Made by a program: the position numbers and the translations under genes
In this document: piece by piece, positions 22,875-23,009 of the stretch
Position numbering within the stretch: position 1 is the first letter of the stretch
Layout: each line of letters starts with the position of its first letter
The notes under the pieces: model-generated
The model's database searches: none
What the model was told of the DNA's origin: nothing
The model's input: only the letters and a program-made list of their open reading frames with translations
Assembly (NCBI GenBank): GCA_934511165.1
Contig: CAKSWA010000036.1
Span: 1 to 23,009 of the forward strand
Source: an uncultured Oscillospiraceae bacterium
Lineage (GTDB): Bacteria; Bacillota; Clostridia; Oscillospirales; Oscillospiraceae
Length of the DNA: 23,009 nt
Reading direction: 5' to 3'

Positions 22875-22886
22875 GAAAGCGTTTTC
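22875..22886. promoter_or_regulatory. Candidate LacI/CcpA-type operator upstream of the maltooligosaccharide promoter
   Basis: GAAAGCGTTTTC has the near-palindromic GAAANCGNTTTC form used by LacI-family regulators, with the central CG. It lies 11 nt upstream of the -35 box and is enclosed by a wider GCGAA...TTCGC repeat. It matches the cre consensus only partly (C in place of the leading T). The operon-encoded LacI protein or CcpA could bind it. The upstream position would suit activation or loop-type repression as well as simple blocking. Confidence 0.5.
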
Positions 22887-22908
22887 CTTCGCGATGCAGG
22901 GTATAGCA

Positions 22909-22936
22909 AAAGCGCCATCCGCATGGATGGCGCTTT
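22909..22936. terminator. Strong hairpin 1 of 3 at the right end
   Basis: A perfect 12-bp stem, AAAGCGCCATCC with GGATGGCGCTTT, has loop GCAT. T-runs are short in both directions (TTTG plus, TTTTGC minus). It probably ends a transcript arriving from the right on the minus strand or insulates the maltooligosaccharide promoter. Confidence 0.6.
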
Positions 22937-22968
22937 GAGCGTGTCAAAAAAGTATTTTTGACACGCTC
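22937..22968. repeat. Hairpin 2 of 3: long inverted repeat
   Basis: A perfect 14-bp inverted repeat, GAGCGTGTCAAAAA (22937-22950) and its complement (22955-22968), has a 4-nt loop. A/T-rich tips sit inside the loop side rather than after the stem, so it is not a standard terminator shape. It directly abuts hairpins 1 and 3. Confidence 0.6.
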
Positions 22969-23003
22969 TCAAACGAGACCCACTGCGTTGGGCTCTCGTT
23001 TGA
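22969..23003. repeat. Hairpin 3 of 3: long inverted repeat
   Basis: TCAAACGAGA (22969-22978) pairs with TCTCGTTTGA (22994-23003), extended inward by CCCA with TGGG and one bulged C. It begins at the very next base after hairpin 2. No coding region is visible from 22780 to the window end at 23009; the promoter, operator and these three hairpins account for most of the stretch. Confidence 0.6.
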
Positions 23004-23009
23004 AAAGGC

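Overview
The window looks like chromosomal DNA from a GC-rich, Gram-positive gut-type clostridium, probably in or near the Oscillospiraceae/Ruminococcaceae. The grounds are strong GGAGG-type ribosome sites on almost every gene, consensus sigma-A promoters, a DUF6273-type protein, a YtrA-type GntR/ABC operon, sugar ABC transporters encoded without their own ATPase, and two copies of a short repeat (core AGGCTGACNGAGGGA) resembling repeats I associate with these families. Genus-level placement is not possible by eye. There are no tRNA or rRNA genes, no CRISPR array and no transposase.

Layout, left to right. (1) 1-4127, minus strand: a consensus promoter drives a GH2 beta-glycosidase, a GH36-like alpha-galactosidase and the start of a membrane protein (possibly AI-2E family) cut by the window edge. 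(2) 4219-5528, plus strand: a membrane-anchored DUF6273 protein gene split by an apparent frameshift, then a repeat and a bidirectional terminator. (3) 5533-8465, minus strand: four genes, each overlapping the next by 4 nt: ABC ATPase, ABC-2 permease, YtrA-type GntR repressor and type I L-asparaginase. A perfect 9+7+9 palindrome sits over the promoter. (4) 8476-10755, plus strand: a SUV3-like RNA helicase with a C-terminal zinc ribbon. (5) 10754-14712, minus strand: a phenylalanine operon of P-protein (chorismate mutase/prephenate dehydratase), a fused shikimate dehydrogenase-shikimate kinase, and an aminotransferase. It is preceded by a 17-residue Phe-containing leader peptide and mutually exclusive RNA hairpins. 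(6) 14744-16446: divergent HAD phosphatase (minus) and DUF218/YdcF-like membrane protein (plus). (7) 16508-22886, minus strand: a maltooligosaccharide operon of binding lipoprotein, two permeases, a GH13 neopullulanase-type enzyme and a LacI regulator. It has a consensus promoter and a candidate LacI/CcpA-type operator. (8) 22900-23009: three consecutive strong hairpins and no gene.

The most notable find is the region 14511-14712. It has every part of a ribosome-mediated transcription attenuator of the trp/phe type placed in front of the Phe operon: promoter, Phe-codon leader peptide, a 1:2 hairpin containing the leader stop codon, a 10-bp alternative 2:3 pairing, and a 3:4 intrinsic terminator. 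Also worth a second look are the LacI gene, whose natural start appears to be ACG rather than ATG behind a good ribosome site; the fused AroE-AroK protein with changed substrate-site residues; the asparaginase coupled to a YtrA/ABC operon; and the bacterial SUV3-like helicase.
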